Shown here one piece after another: positions 46,524 through 55,512 of a stretch of DNA of 64,000 bases. The stretch lies in the NCBI GenBank assembly GCA_035361075.1, contig DAOSBX010000003.1:1-64000 (forward strand), read 5' to 3'. Numbering within the stretch: the first letter of the stretch is position 1; each line of letters starts with the position of its first letter. The notes beneath the pieces were generated by a model. The model saw only the letters and a list, made by a program, of their open reading frames with translations. It was not told where the DNA came from and made no database searches. The DNA comes from Candidatus Hydrogenedens sp. GTDB lineage: Bacteria; Hydrogenedentota; Hydrogenedentia; Hydrogenedentales; Hydrogenedentaceae. Both the position numbers and the translations under genes were made by a program.

Positions 46524-46976
46524 ATGGAAAACAAAACAAGTAATTTTGACAAAAAAGTAATTAATTTTTCTCAAGAATGTTTGCGTTGGGTTATTCGATT
46601 TTTAACACTGATTATGGTTTTTGTCATTGCTTATTCAGCAATTGATATCGTCAGTGTGGTTATGTCAAAAATATGGAATGTCCCAAAATTTTTGCTAACG
46701 GTCGATGATTTAGTAGATATTTTCGGTGCATTTTTAGGTGTTTTAATTGCCATTGAGATATATGAAAATATAGTTCTTTATCTTCGAGAAGACGCAATAC
46801 ATGTCAAAACAGTTGTCGCAACAGCACTTATTGCAGTAAGCAGAAAAGTTATTATTATGGATTTTAATAAGGTTGAACCTTTTAATGTATTAGCACTGGG
46901 TGTATTGGTTATTGCAGTTGCGGTTGCATATTGGTTTGTGAAAATAGACCAAGTAGTATTCAAAAAAGAGAAATAG
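46524..46976 (+). CDS. PsiE-like four-helix membrane protein
   Basis: 150 residues with four hydrophobic helices (about 20-45, 62-82, 93-112, 118-137). The pattern EIYENIVLYLREDAIHVKTVVATALIAVSRKVI matches the phosphate-starvation-inducible PsiE family core. Biochemical role is unknown even in E. coli. It sits 16 bases after the mannosidase gene and 11 bases before an ABC ATPase, so it may belong to that operon. Confidence 0.75.
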   Translation: MENKTSNFDKKVINFSQECLRWVIRFLTLIMVFVIAYSAIDIVSVVMSKIWNVPKFLLTVDDLVDIFGAFLGVLIAIEIYENIVLYLREDAIHVKTVVATALIAVSRKVIIMDFNKVEPFNVLALGVLVIAVAVAYWFVKIDQVVFKKEK

Positions 46977-46987
46977 ATGTTACCTGT

Positions 46988-47965
46988 ATGGAAACAACGG
47001 TAATATTAAAAACGGTCAACTTAACTAAAAAATATTCGGGGCTAACCCCCGATAGAATACATGCGGTGAAAGACCTCACATTAGAAATAAAAAAGGGAGA
47101 AGTCTTTGGGTTTTTAGGTCGTAATGGAGCAGGGAAAACCACAACAATAAAAATGATATGTGGCTTGTTATTACCTACTTCTGGAGAGGTTTATATAAAT
47201 AATGTTGAGGCAACAAACCCAGAGGCAAGACGCACCTTAGGTTATTTGCCTGAACAACCTTATTTTTATGAGTATTTGACACCACGGGAAACAATCGATT
47301 TTTATGGCAGATTAAAAGGGATGACATCTAAAGAAAGACATGAGGAATGGTTACGACTTGAAGAACTTCTGCAGTTAAAAACAATTTCTGATATACGATT
47401 AAAGAATTTTTCAAAAGGAATGAGACAAAAGATTGGATTTGCTATTGCTTTAGTTGGAAACCCTGATTTGTTAATATTAGATGAACCTATGAGCGGACTG
47501 GACCCTGTTGGTAGAAAGCATATCCGTGAACTTATACAACAACAAAGGGAGTTTGGTAAAACTATCTTTTTTAGCTCTCATGTATTGAGTGATGTAGAAC
47601 AATTATGTGATAGGGTAGGTGTTTTATCCCGAGGAAAACTTGTTGCATCAGGTAATATTAGAGATGTATTACAACAAGAAATTAGGAAGGTCGAAGTTGT
47701 CTTTAAAAGTGCACCTACACACGTGATAAGTGAATTAGAATATCAAGGGATACTTCTTAGAAAGTGGGAAGATTATACACATTTTCAATTTGAGAATTTA
47801 CAAATAGCAAATGACGCTGTTTTTAAGTGTATATCTGCTGGAGGACATTTAGTAGAGTTATCGCCACAGAAGGAAACACTGGAAGATTTCTTTATTCGTA
47901 TGCAAATAAAAGAAGAACAACAAGAGAAGAGAAAAGAAATATATTATTCACGGGTCGAGGAATAA
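46988..47965 (+). CDS. ABC transporter ATP-binding protein (ABC-2 type)
   Basis: Walker A GRNGAGKTTT, Q-loop YLPEQPYFYEYLTPRE, signature FSKGMRQKI, Walker B LLILDEP, D-loop GLDP and switch His in SSHVLSDVE are in place. C-terminal part (about 225-325) is a regulatory extension common in NatA/GldA-like exporters. I use ATG 46988 (METTVILK); the frame is open to 46931 inside the PsiE-like gene. It precedes the permease by 3 bases. Confidence 0.92.
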   Translation: METTVILKTVNLTKKYSGLTPDRIHAVKDLTLEIKKGEVFGFLGRNGAGKTTTIKMICGLLLPTSGEVYINNVEATNPEARRTLGYLPEQPYFYEYLTPRETIDFYGRLKGMTSKERHEEWLRLEELLQLKTISDIRLKNFSKGMRQKIGFAIALVGNPDLLILDEPMSGLDPVGRKHIRELIQQQREFGKTIFFSSHVLSDVEQLCDRVGVLSRGKLVASGNIRDVLQQEIRKVEVVFKSAPTHVISELEYQGILLRKWEDYTHFQFENLQIANDAVFKCISAGGHLVELSPQKETLEDFFIRMQIKEEQQEKRKEIYYSRVEE

Positions 47966-47968
47966 ACG

Positions 47969-48733
47969 GTGAGAAGGATATTAGCGGTTGCATTAAATAC
48001 GTTCAGAGAGTCCGTTCGTGACAAAGTATTATATGTTTTACTATTCTTCGCTCTGGTAATTATTGTTGGCTCAAAGGCAATAGGCTGGATTAGTATTGGA
48101 CAAGATATTAAAATCATTAAAGACCTTTCACTTGCAGGTATATCTGTATTTGGTGCATTAATTGCTATTTTTGTTGGAACCAGTCTCGTTTATAAGGAGA
48201 TTGACAAAAGGACAATTTATACCATCATTGCTCAACCCATTCACCGTTATGAGTTTGTCATTGGTAAATATATGGGATTATCAATTTTAATTGCGAATGT
48301 AGTGATTATTATGAGTTTAATATCTGCTGGTTATGTCTGGATTTTGGGAGGGGATATAAATTATTGGTATTTTATAGCCTCATTTTTAGTTCTTATGAAG
48401 TTACTATTAGTCACATCACTTGCTGTTCTCTTTTCGACATTAAGTTCACCTATTTTAGGGGCTATTATGGTTTTTTGTTTCTATGTTTTTGGACATGCCA
48501 CTGGTGTCCTTATTGATTTACCAAAAATGTTTGAAGGGAGCTGGACAAAACCACTATTAGAAGGGTTGTACTATATCCTTCCAAACTTTGCTAACTTTGA
48601 TATTCGGTCTGAAGTTGTCAATGGTGTGCCAATTTCATTTGCTTATGTTTTATATGTGGTTGTTTATGGAATACTCTATACTTTATTTTTCATATATCTT
48701 GCAATTTTAATGTTCCAGAAAAAAGATGTTTAA
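47969..48733 (+). CDS. ABC-2 type permease
   Basis: 254 residues with six helices; opening RRILAVALNTFRESVRDKVLYVLLFFA is the usual N-terminal elbow of ABC-2 permeases, and LVYKEIDKRTIYTIIAQPIHRYEFVIGK is the conserved cytoplasmic loop. It starts with GTG preceded by GAGG (47957-47960). It overlaps the next gene by 8 bases. Partner of the preceding ATPase; substrate unknown. Confidence 0.9.
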   Translation: MRRILAVALNTFRESVRDKVLYVLLFFALVIIVGSKAIGWISIGQDIKIIKDLSLAGISVFGALIAIFVGTSLVYKEIDKRTIYTIIAQPIHRYEFVIGKYMGLSILIANVVIIMSLISAGYVWILGGDINYWYFIASFLVLMKLLLVTSLAVLFSTLSSPILGAIMVFCFYVFGHATGVLIDLPKMFEGSWTKPLLEGLYYILPNFANFDIRSEVVNGVPISFAYVLYVVVYGILYTLFFIYLAILMFQKKDV

Positions 48734-49769
48734 TTTTTCGCAAAAAAAAAGAAAAGGACTTCATTTCTTCTTTCTTATTGTAGTACTTATTTTTGTTGTG
48801 TTATTACAGTATAAAATAAGTACTATTCAACGCACTTCATCTAAAGAGTTACTCTACCTCCCCAATGAAAAATTATTACGGTATTTTACGGCGGGATTAG
48901 ACACGATTGTAGCCGATTTGTTATGGATACATTGCCTACTTTATGTAGGTTCTGAAATCCACGGTGATTATAAATTTGAGTGGTTGGAAAAAATGTTAAA
49001 TGCAGTTGTTCAGTTAGATCCATATTTTAGGGAGGTGTATCGTTTCGGCAGTATATTTTTATCGTCATTACGGGCGGACTCTGATGCTGCACTTAATTTA
49101 CTACATCGTGGAATATATTACAGACCAGAAACATGGGATTTACCGTACGAAGCAGGTATGATTTATCTGTTAAATAGGGCAAATCAACCAAACTCGAAGA
49201 AACTCGCAGGTTATTATTTTGCAATGAGTGCCGCTACAGGTAAAGCTCCCCAATTTATCGTTGATTTAGCAGAAAAATTAAATTATGAGCATGATTTGAT
49301 AGAAATAGAAAGAGATATGTGGTCTAAACTATTAAATAGTGAGGATAAATTGCTACGAGATTTAGCAGAACGAAAAATGATACAAGTGGAGATAAAACAA
49401 ATATGTAGAGAACTAACAAAACGGTTGAAACAGTATGTCTCTCAGTATAATAAATTCCCTGAAGGGTTAGAGGAACTTGGTCTCGCAAAAGAGTCGATTA
49501 TAGACCCATTAGGTGGAAAGTTTTTTATAACGAAATCAGGAAAGGTTGAAAATACAACTATTTTGGATGAACAATTAGAAAGGAACAGGCATCTAATTGA
49601 AAATGGGATAAAAACTTTTTATGAGCGTTTTGGAAGGTATCCATTTACATTGCAGGAATTAATTGAAAAACATGTTATGACCTTTATCCCTGAACAACCG
49701 TATGAAAACCGAGAATGGGATTACAATCCTAATATAGGTACCCTTAGTTGGCGACAAGTGAATAACTGA
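48726..49769 (+). CDS. Membrane-anchored TPR-like protein with pseudopilin-type C-terminal modules
   Basis: N-terminal transmembrane helix (residues 12-28), then a helical, TPR-like region (40-215) with GLDTIVADLLWI, VQLDPYFREVYRFGSIFL and LLHRGIYYRPETWDLPYEAGMIY. The C-terminal third has two segments like the type II pseudopilin tail (Y--YNKFPEGLEELG---IIDPLGGKFFI, and FYERFGRYPFTLQELI---IPEQPY--REWDYN). I do not recognise a named family. It overlaps the permease gene, so it probably works with that transporter, for example as an extracytoplasmic partner. Confidence 0.7.
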   Translation: MFNFSQKKRKGLHFFFLIVVLIFVVLLQYKISTIQRTSSKELLYLPNEKLLRYFTAGLDTIVADLLWIHCLLYVGSEIHGDYKFEWLEKMLNAVVQLDPYFREVYRFGSIFLSSLRADSDAALNLLHRGIYYRPETWDLPYEAGMIYLLNRANQPNSKKLAGYYFAMSAATGKAPQFIVDLAEKLNYEHDLIEIERDMWSKLLNSEDKLLRDLAERKMIQVEIKQICRELTKRLKQYVSQYNKFPEGLEELGLAKESIIDPLGGKFFITKSGKVENTTILDEQLERNRHLIENGIKTFYERFGRYPFTLQELIEKHVMTFIPEQPYENREWDYNPNIGTLSWRQVNN

Positions 49770-49780
49770 ATAAATCTATG

Positions 49781-50704
49781 TTATTCCAAAATGCCTTCAG
49801 TAGATATAACACTATCTTTTAGGTTTGTATTTGAAGGGATAGAGACATTATTTAGGATAACGCATTTATCAAGGTTGCAATTATCTCCAATTTCAACATT
49901 ATCCCCCAACACAGAATAAACAATGGAACAATTTTCGCCTACTTTGCAGTTTTTACCCTGAATCATATTCTTACCCTGTCTTGTTAGTTCAAGATGGCAA
50001 CAAGTTATTAAGTCTTTGATATAAGTCAGATTTACATCCCATTCTACAATAGGTAATGCTTTTACAGAATACCCTAAGTCAATCAAGATTTGAATTGAAT
50101 CTGTAAGTTCATACTCGTCTCTTAAGGCAGTTCGAGGTGTTCTATGAATTCCTTCAAATATTCGCTCATCAAATAGATAAATTCCACAGCCTTTAATTTT
50201 TGTTTGGGGATATTTAGGTTTTTCAATAACCCGTGTTACATAACCTTCAGAATTGATTTGCACACTGAAATTTTTTCGAATGACTTCAAAATTTTGTTCT
50301 TCCTTGGTTGCTAAGATGCAAGCACAGGCTTCTTTTTTCATAATTTCACACATTTGGCTTAATTGAGGAGCGTGGAAGAAAATATCACCTAATATCAGTA
50401 AAAAAGGACTTGAAATATAAGGTTCCAACTGTCCTACTGCATGTGCCAATCCTAATCTCTTTTCCTGCTCCACATACCGAATATTTACTCCCCATTCACC
50501 ACCATCGCCAATTGTTTGAATAATACGGTAACCTAAATGCCCAATAAGAATAATAATATCTGTAATTCCTATTTGTTTAAGCGCTTCAATTTGGTAAGCA
50601 ATCAAAGGTTTATTTGCAATAGGTACAATTGGTTTTGGATTTTGTTGCCCGAAAGAACCTAACCTTGCTCCATGTCCTGCAGCTAATATAACTCCTTGAT
50701 ACAT
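49781..50704 (-). CDS. Sugar-1-phosphate nucleotidyltransferase with left-handed beta-helix tail
   Basis: Makes an NDP-sugar. N-terminal Rossmann-like domain has VILAAGHGARLGSFG and the NPKPIVPIANKPLI substrate motif, then LILGDIFF with the metal Asp and VIEKPKYP. Residues 240-305 form hexapeptide repeats (CKVGENCSIVYSVLGDNVEIGDNC). It is closest to glucose-1-phosphate thymidylyltransferase / mannose-1-phosphate guanylyltransferase-like proteins, but base and sugar cannot be fixed. Its stop lies 11 bases from that of the convergent TPR-like gene. It starts 27 bases after the PilB-type gene. Confidence 0.88.
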   Translation of the reverse strand: MYQGVILAAGHGARLGSFGQQNPKPIVPIANKPLIAYQIEALKQIGITDIIILIGHLGYRIIQTIGDGGEWGVNIRYVEQEKRLGLAHAVGQLEPYISSPFLLILGDIFFHAPQLSQMCEIMKKEACACILATKEEQNFEVIRKNFSVQINSEGYVTRVIEKPKYPQTKIKGCGIYLFDERIFEGIHRTPRTALRDEYELTDSIQILIDLGYSVKALPIVEWDVNLTYIKDLITCCHLELTRQGKNMIQGKNCKVGENCSIVYSVLGDNVEIGDNCNLDKCVILNNVSIPSNTNLKDSVISTEGILE

Positions 50705-50731
50705 GAAAATGTCCTCTTTTTGTTTGAAAAA

Positions 50732-52000
50732 TTAATATATATGTGAACCTAATGGTAAAACACGTATTAACTCTTCTAATGTTGTGATACCTTTCCTTGC
50801 TTTCTTTAAACCGTCTTCAGCCATTGTTTCCATTCCTAACGAAACTGCGAGTGTATGTAATTGTGACACAGTAGGATGCTTTAAAATCAACTCTTCAATT
50901 GCAGAGGTTACATACAATAGTTCACCGATACATGCTCTACCTCGATAACCTATATACTGGCATAAGGAACACCCTTTGCTTCTGTAAAAGGTTTCTTTGG
51001 TGTTTTTTAAGTCAAAAAAAGAATAAACAGATGGATGTGGATTATAAGTTTCAATGCAGTCAGGGCAATTAATACGAACTAATCGTTGTGCCAAACTTGC
51101 AATAACGGAAGATGCCACCAAATATGATTCAATGCCCATATCTATTAATCGTATAAAAACACCTGCAGATGTTCCACTATGAATGGTACTTATGACGAGA
51201 TGTCCTGTTAAGCCTGCCTGAATGGCAATTCTTGCTGTTTCATAGTCTCGAATTTCACCAACCATAATAACTTCAGGGTCTTGTCTTAAAATAGAACGAA
51301 GTGCATTTGCAAATGTAAAGTCGACATGAGGATTAATTTGAATTTGAGAGATTTTATCCATCGAATACTCAACAGGGTCTTCAATAGTGACAATATTAGG
51401 TAAGTTTCGAGGAGCATTAATCATCTCCTGAATTAAGGCATATATCGTTGTTGTTTTGCCACTACTGCTTGGACCTGTGAGCAAAATAGTTCCTTGGTTT
51501 CTGCGAATAATTTCTTTTAATTTTTGTTCAACATTGGGTTGAAACCCAAGTACATCAAGATGAAATAACTCCTGGGTTTCTCCCAAAACGCGGATAACTA
51601 CTTTTTCACCTTTTATTGTAGGTATTACAGAGACTCGCAGAGGATATTTACAAGAAGTTTTTGTTGGGTCTATCCTTCCATCTTGCGGTATATCTTTTCT
51701 GTAGATGACAAGGTCTGCTAATACCTTAATTCTTGCAACTAATTTTCCATGATATTCTTTTGGAATTAAGGCTACTTGGTGTAATATACCGTCAATGCGA
51801 TAGCGTAAAGCAGTATGTTCTGTCCATGGTTCTAAATGAATATCACTCGAAATATGATAAGCCCCTTGTGTAATTATGAAGTCGATTAGATCCGCAATTG
51901 TAGTTTCGTCACTCTCTTCTAACACAGTAGAAATATATCCTTGAATATCTGATAAAGGAACAATTTGTTTAGGTAATTTTTTATCTTTTGATTTTGACAT
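50732..52000 (-). CDS. GspE/PilB-type secretion or pilus assembly ATPase
   Basis: Hexameric ATPase powering pseudopilus or pilus assembly. Walker A GPSSSGKTTTIY, Asp box ITIEDPVEYSMD, Walker B LRQDPEVIMVGEIRD, His box GHLVISTIHSG and a zinc-type tetracysteine (CPDC and CSLC, about 30 residues apart) are all present. At 422 residues it lacks the usual N-terminal GspE-N/MshEN domain and begins near the N2 domain (GAYHISSDIHLEPW). No PilC/GspF gene follows; the next gene is a nucleotidyltransferase. Confidence 0.93.
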   Translation of the reverse strand: MSKSKDKKLPKQIVPLSDIQGYISTVLEESDETTIADLIDFIITQGAYHISSDIHLEPWTEHTALRYRIDGILHQVALIPKEYHGKLVARIKVLADLVIYRKDIPQDGRIDPTKTSCKYPLRVSVIPTIKGEKVVIRVLGETQELFHLDVLGFQPNVEQKLKEIIRRNQGTILLTGPSSSGKTTTIYALIQEMINAPRNLPNIVTIEDPVEYSMDKISQIQINPHVDFTFANALRSILRQDPEVIMVGEIRDYETARIAIQAGLTGHLVISTIHSGTSAGVFIRLIDMGIESYLVASSVIASLAQRLVRINCPDCIETYNPHPSVYSFFDLKNTKETFYRSKGCSLCQYIGYRGRACIGELLYVTSAIEELILKHPTVSQLHTLAVSLGMETMAEDGLKKARKGITTLEELIRVLPLGSHIY

Positions 52001-52018
52001 ACAAATAACATCCTTTTT

Positions 52019-52027
52019 TGGTATAAT
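52019..52027 (+). promoter_or_regulatory. Extended -10 promoter element for the TPR membrane protein gene
   Basis: TGGTATAAT, identical to the element before mcsA, 51 bases before the ATG at 52079 in the divergent gap. TTGACA at 51994-51999 stands 22 bases from the hexamer, too far for a standard -35. Confidence 0.45.
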
Positions 52028-52078
52028 ATAACAAAGTTTATTATTTTAACGGTAATAAAGTTTGGGCTAATAATAAAA

Positions 52079-53158
52079 ATGGATTATTATCCGACAATAG
52101 ATGAACTTGTATATCTTTTTGCATTTGTATCACTTCTTTTGTTAGTGGGAAAATTTATTAAAATAATATTTGTGCAGAAGAGAGAGAGTCCAAAAATATC
52201 TATTATTGTTGTTCTATGGTTGACCCTTTTAATTGTGTATATGTTATTTTCAGGGTATATGTATTTAAGAGCAGAACCATCACATCGAATTACTATTCTC
52301 GGATGGTGTTTACTTTTTTGGATTATCCCATTGTTTTACTATTCCTTTTTATTTCTTAATGCTGTGTCCAGTCGCATAATGGAACAAATAAGTCCTGTTG
52401 GTGCTAAAATTGAAGACCCATCTCCATTTGCATCAGCAAGAAAATTAGCATTATTAGGTGATATTGATGGAGCCATAGAATTATATCGAAGTTATAAAAC
52501 GCATCAAATAGAGGCTCTTTTTGAGGCTTTTCGGCTGTTAAAATCGAAAGGTAGATATGAAGATGCTTTTAATATCCTTCAAGAAATTATTGATAAGTAT
52601 CCCGACAGGTCGGATGCTTGGGTTGAAGCCAAATATTATCAAGCAAAAATTAAGGCGAATATATATCAGCAGTTTTCAGAAGCAATTCAAATATATAAGC
52701 AAATACTGAAGAAAAGAACCAAAACGCCATTTCATTCTATTGCGGTTAATGAAATTGCTCGATTACAGGCAATACAAAAAACATCAGGAGTTGTTGAAGA
52801 GTCTGTGAAATCTGACATAGAAGAAACTCAGCCTGAAGAAAAATTAGAGCAAGTAGAAGAAACTCATTTGGGGAGAATGTCAAAAGATGGGAAGAAAAGA
52901 TATTTACTTGCTATTGAAGATACTCTCTTTGGAACCTATGTTCCCCCAGACCCATTTTACAAGGGAAAAGATGATAATAAAGATAAATTAGACACTGTTG
53001 AAATAGACAAGAAAAAGAAAGTAAAACAAAAAGTTTCTAAACAGAAACATGCTAAAAGTAAAGCAGTGTCTAATAAAAATGAAGAAAAAAATAAAAAGAC
53101 ACCTTCCCAAAAAAATCTTAGTAAAAAATCAACAAAGAAAAAGAGTGAAAAACTTTAG
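52079..53158 (+). CDS. Membrane protein with TPR-like region and lysine-rich tail
   Basis: Three hydrophobic helices (about residues 10-30, 40-60, 75-97) precede a cytoplasmic part with TPR-like repeats (KLALLGDIDGAIELYRSYKT, KGRYEDAFNILQEIIDKYPD, YQQFSEAIQIYKQILKKR; residues 118-225). The last 70 residues are extremely rich in Lys, Ser and Asn and probably disordered. I do not recognise the family; a scaffold role is likely. Divergent from the PilB-type gene. Its last 4 bases overlap the end of the convergent propeller gene. Confidence 0.7.
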   Translation: MDYYPTIDELVYLFAFVSLLLLVGKFIKIIFVQKRESPKISIIVVLWLTLLIVYMLFSGYMYLRAEPSHRITILGWCLLFWIIPLFYYSFLFLNAVSSRIMEQISPVGAKIEDPSPFASARKLALLGDIDGAIELYRSYKTHQIEALFEAFRLLKSKGRYEDAFNILQEIIDKYPDRSDAWVEAKYYQAKIKANIYQQFSEAIQIYKQILKKRTKTPFHSIAVNEIARLQAIQKTSGVVEESVKSDIEETQPEEKLEQVEETHLGRMSKDGKKRYLLAIEDTLFGTYVPPDPFYKGKDDNKDKLDTVEIDKKKKVKQKVSKQKHAKSKAVSNKNEEKNKKTPSQKNLSKKSTKKKSEKL

Positions 53159-55488
53159 TTAATGTATCCGTAATATACGCCCATCCAATAGGGGAGAAGG
53201 AAGAACGTTCCTTCATTTTCGTTTACCCCATCCCTTCCTGAACAACTATTCAGTGTAAATGGGTCATTATCATTACGGAGATGAGGTAATTCTTGAATAG
53301 GCAAAGCATACCCATCAATATGCCAACCTCGTACCCGTTCGGGGTGTCGGTCTGCGTCAAACACAACATCAAGCCTTTTCGTATTGTCCATACAATAAGA
53401 GATTAAATCTAAGGGGATTCCTTTTAAGGTTTCTAACGCATGCTCTAAAGCAATTTTATTTGGTTCCGTATAACTCATCAACACCATTGGAACTAACCCA
53501 GGGACATCTGAATATAAGTCCTTAAAACGATTTTCTTGAACATGTTTTGAAAACTCTTTTGCACATGCAAGATATAGGAAATTCCAGAAAGGCTGTTTCA
53601 TCCTTCCAGCATGTTGCCATGCATGGTCTACTGCAATTCGCCATAGAAGTAATTTTTCTGGGTCATTTTCATATCTAAAAATTCCAAACCAGCTCATAAG
53701 ACAAAGATTATTATCCCACGGGACAACATAATCTGGTGGGAAATACATCTTCGATTGCATTGCATTAATATGATAGAAATACTTGTTACATAACTCATTA
53801 AATTTTTCATTATAAATCTCATCCCCTGTAATATGATGTGCTACACGGAGAAAGGATAACATCATCATAGAATTTAATCCACGTTGTTCCCAGCCTTTGA
53901 GTGAATGTAGCATTTCAGGGTTGAAAAAAGCCCAGCGGGTAGGTTTCCCATCATGGTCTATAAGGCAATAATTGTTTTGAATAAGATGGTCAGTTATTGT
54001 TTTAACCACTTCACGAACAGGTTGTTTTTCTTCTTCATTTTCAGCTACAAGGTCGTAATAAATTCCATAAAAGAAGTAGTGTCCTGCTAATTCGTCAGAA
54101 CTTGTATCACATTTCCACATATATTTCCCATCAGAGGATGTTACAAATCGGGGTACAATCTGTTTCCACAGGGGGTCGGTTATTTGCCTACGTGCATTAT
54201 ATTCTTTTCCCATTAGTTCATTTACAGGTTCACGCCAGTCTATGGGAATAAGGACTCGTGCAGGGAAACCTCTTCCTGTAATGTCAACAAGCCGTTTACA
54301 TGCAAAGAAACTTCTTTTTGCAATTTCTTTTGATTGTAAGTCTTTTGTAACTGCATAACGAAAGGCATGAACCGCACCGTACATAGATGTATATAGCCCG
54401 TCATTATCAGATATTTCCGATTCCCATGTGTCAGTATTATAAGGCTCGAGAAGTCTACATTCGGCAATATAACCGTCACGATTATGACGTTTTTCAACCT
54501 GTTGAATAAAATAATCAGATTTCTCTTCTAAGGTCATGATTTTCCGTTCAATTAGAGAGAGTCCATCAGGTGTGGCAAACCACGCATTACCATTGGGTTC
54601 AATTGCAATAGAATTGACATGGTCATTTAAGAGCCAGCGATGGCTAAAACGGTAACTGAATTTGTTTTGTTCATACCTTATTGCACCTCGTTTAGTGGCA
54701 AACCAAACGATATCATCCTTTTCTCCAGCCACGGCAGAGATAAATTCATTCCATGGGAGTCCCTCTTTCCCTGTAAATAGGCTCCATGAATTGCCATTAT
54801 ATTTTCCAACACCTTCTTTGGCTCCAAACCATAAATTGCCCTGATTGTCATAAACTAACGCATGAACATCCCGAGGTGCCCAACGGCGATTCTCATCTTC
54901 AGGTAGTAACCATACCCATTCTGCTTTTGTATTGTCATATTGGTAAATACCTTCTTTTGTTCCTATTGCAAGTTCGTTGTTTTCCCCTATAGCAATAGAA
55001 TAAATATCAACACCGGGTCCTTTAATTATCTTTTGCTCTGTTTGGGTTATTTCTAAAATATTTTTCCCACAATTTACATATAACTTTGAATTAAAACAGT
55101 ATAGGTCTGTGATGTTATCATGAGCGGGTAAAGAAATATCACTCCATTTCTTATCATTAAAGTTATACTCATTTACCTGCTTTTCATCAGCGATGTATAA
55201 TTTATTTTCAGCTGATGAGATATATAACGGCTTAAAAGGAATGTCTTTTAGTTCTTCCCATTTATTATTTTGATATATTTGTATCATGCCAGATTGAGTT
55301 AATATAACAATGCCTATGTTAGGCAAATAGAGGACATCCTTTACATTATTTTCTACCAATCCTTCTTTATCTCTGAAAAAGGTCCTTACTTCCTGAACGA
55401 AATTCTCATTTCTTTGAGAAATAGAAAAAGTATCGGTAGTGAGTATAGATAGTGAAATAAGAATAGCGATAAAAATAACGTTTTTCAT
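53155..55488 (-). CDS. Secreted beta-propeller plus alpha/alpha-toroid-like protein
   Basis: Signal peptide at residues 1-24. Residues about 30-320 are a propeller of 'two-component regulator propeller' type, with blades such as NLWFGAKEGVGKYNG, IVWFATKRGAIRYE and NAWFATPDGLSLIE. From about 340 to the end the sequence looks like a helical toroid seen in glycan-active or lyase-like enzymes (SMYGAVHAFRYAVTKD, GYALPIQELPHLRND). No catalytic residues can be assigned. It sits directly after a GH2-like gene on the same strand (24-base gap), which suggests related work on a polysaccharide. Confidence 0.72.
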   Translation of the reverse strand: MKNVIFIAILISLSILTTDTFSISQRNENFVQEVRTFFRDKEGLVENNVKDVLYLPNIGIVILTQSGMIQIYQNNKWEELKDIPFKPLYISSAENKLYIADEKQVNEYNFNDKKWSDISLPAHDNITDLYCFNSKLYVNCGKNILEITQTEQKIIKGPGVDIYSIAIGENNELAIGTKEGIYQYDNTKAEWVWLLPEDENRRWAPRDVHALVYDNQGNLWFGAKEGVGKYNGNSWSLFTGKEGLPWNEFISAVAGEKDDIVWFATKRGAIRYEQNKFSYRFSHRWLLNDHVNSIAIEPNGNAWFATPDGLSLIERKIMTLEEKSDYFIQQVEKRHNRDGYIAECRLLEPYNTDTWESEISDNDGLYTSMYGAVHAFRYAVTKDLQSKEIAKRSFFACKRLVDITGRGFPARVLIPIDWREPVNELMGKEYNARRQITDPLWKQIVPRFVTSSDGKYMWKCDTSSDELAGHYFFYGIYYDLVAENEEEKQPVREVVKTITDHLIQNNYCLIDHDGKPTRWAFFNPEMLHSLKGWEQRGLNSMMMLSFLRVAHHITGDEIYNEKFNELCNKYFYHINAMQSKMYFPPDYVVPWDNNLCLMSWFGIFRYENDPEKLLLWRIAVDHAWQHAGRMKQPFWNFLYLACAKEFSKHVQENRFKDLYSDVPGLVPMVLMSYTEPNKIALEHALETLKGIPLDLISYCMDNTKRLDVVFDADRHPERVRGWHIDGYALPIQELPHLRNDNDPFTLNSCSGRDGVNENEGTFFLLPYWMGVYYGYIN

Positions 55489-55512
55489 GATATGGCTCCT
55501 TATATCTGTTTG

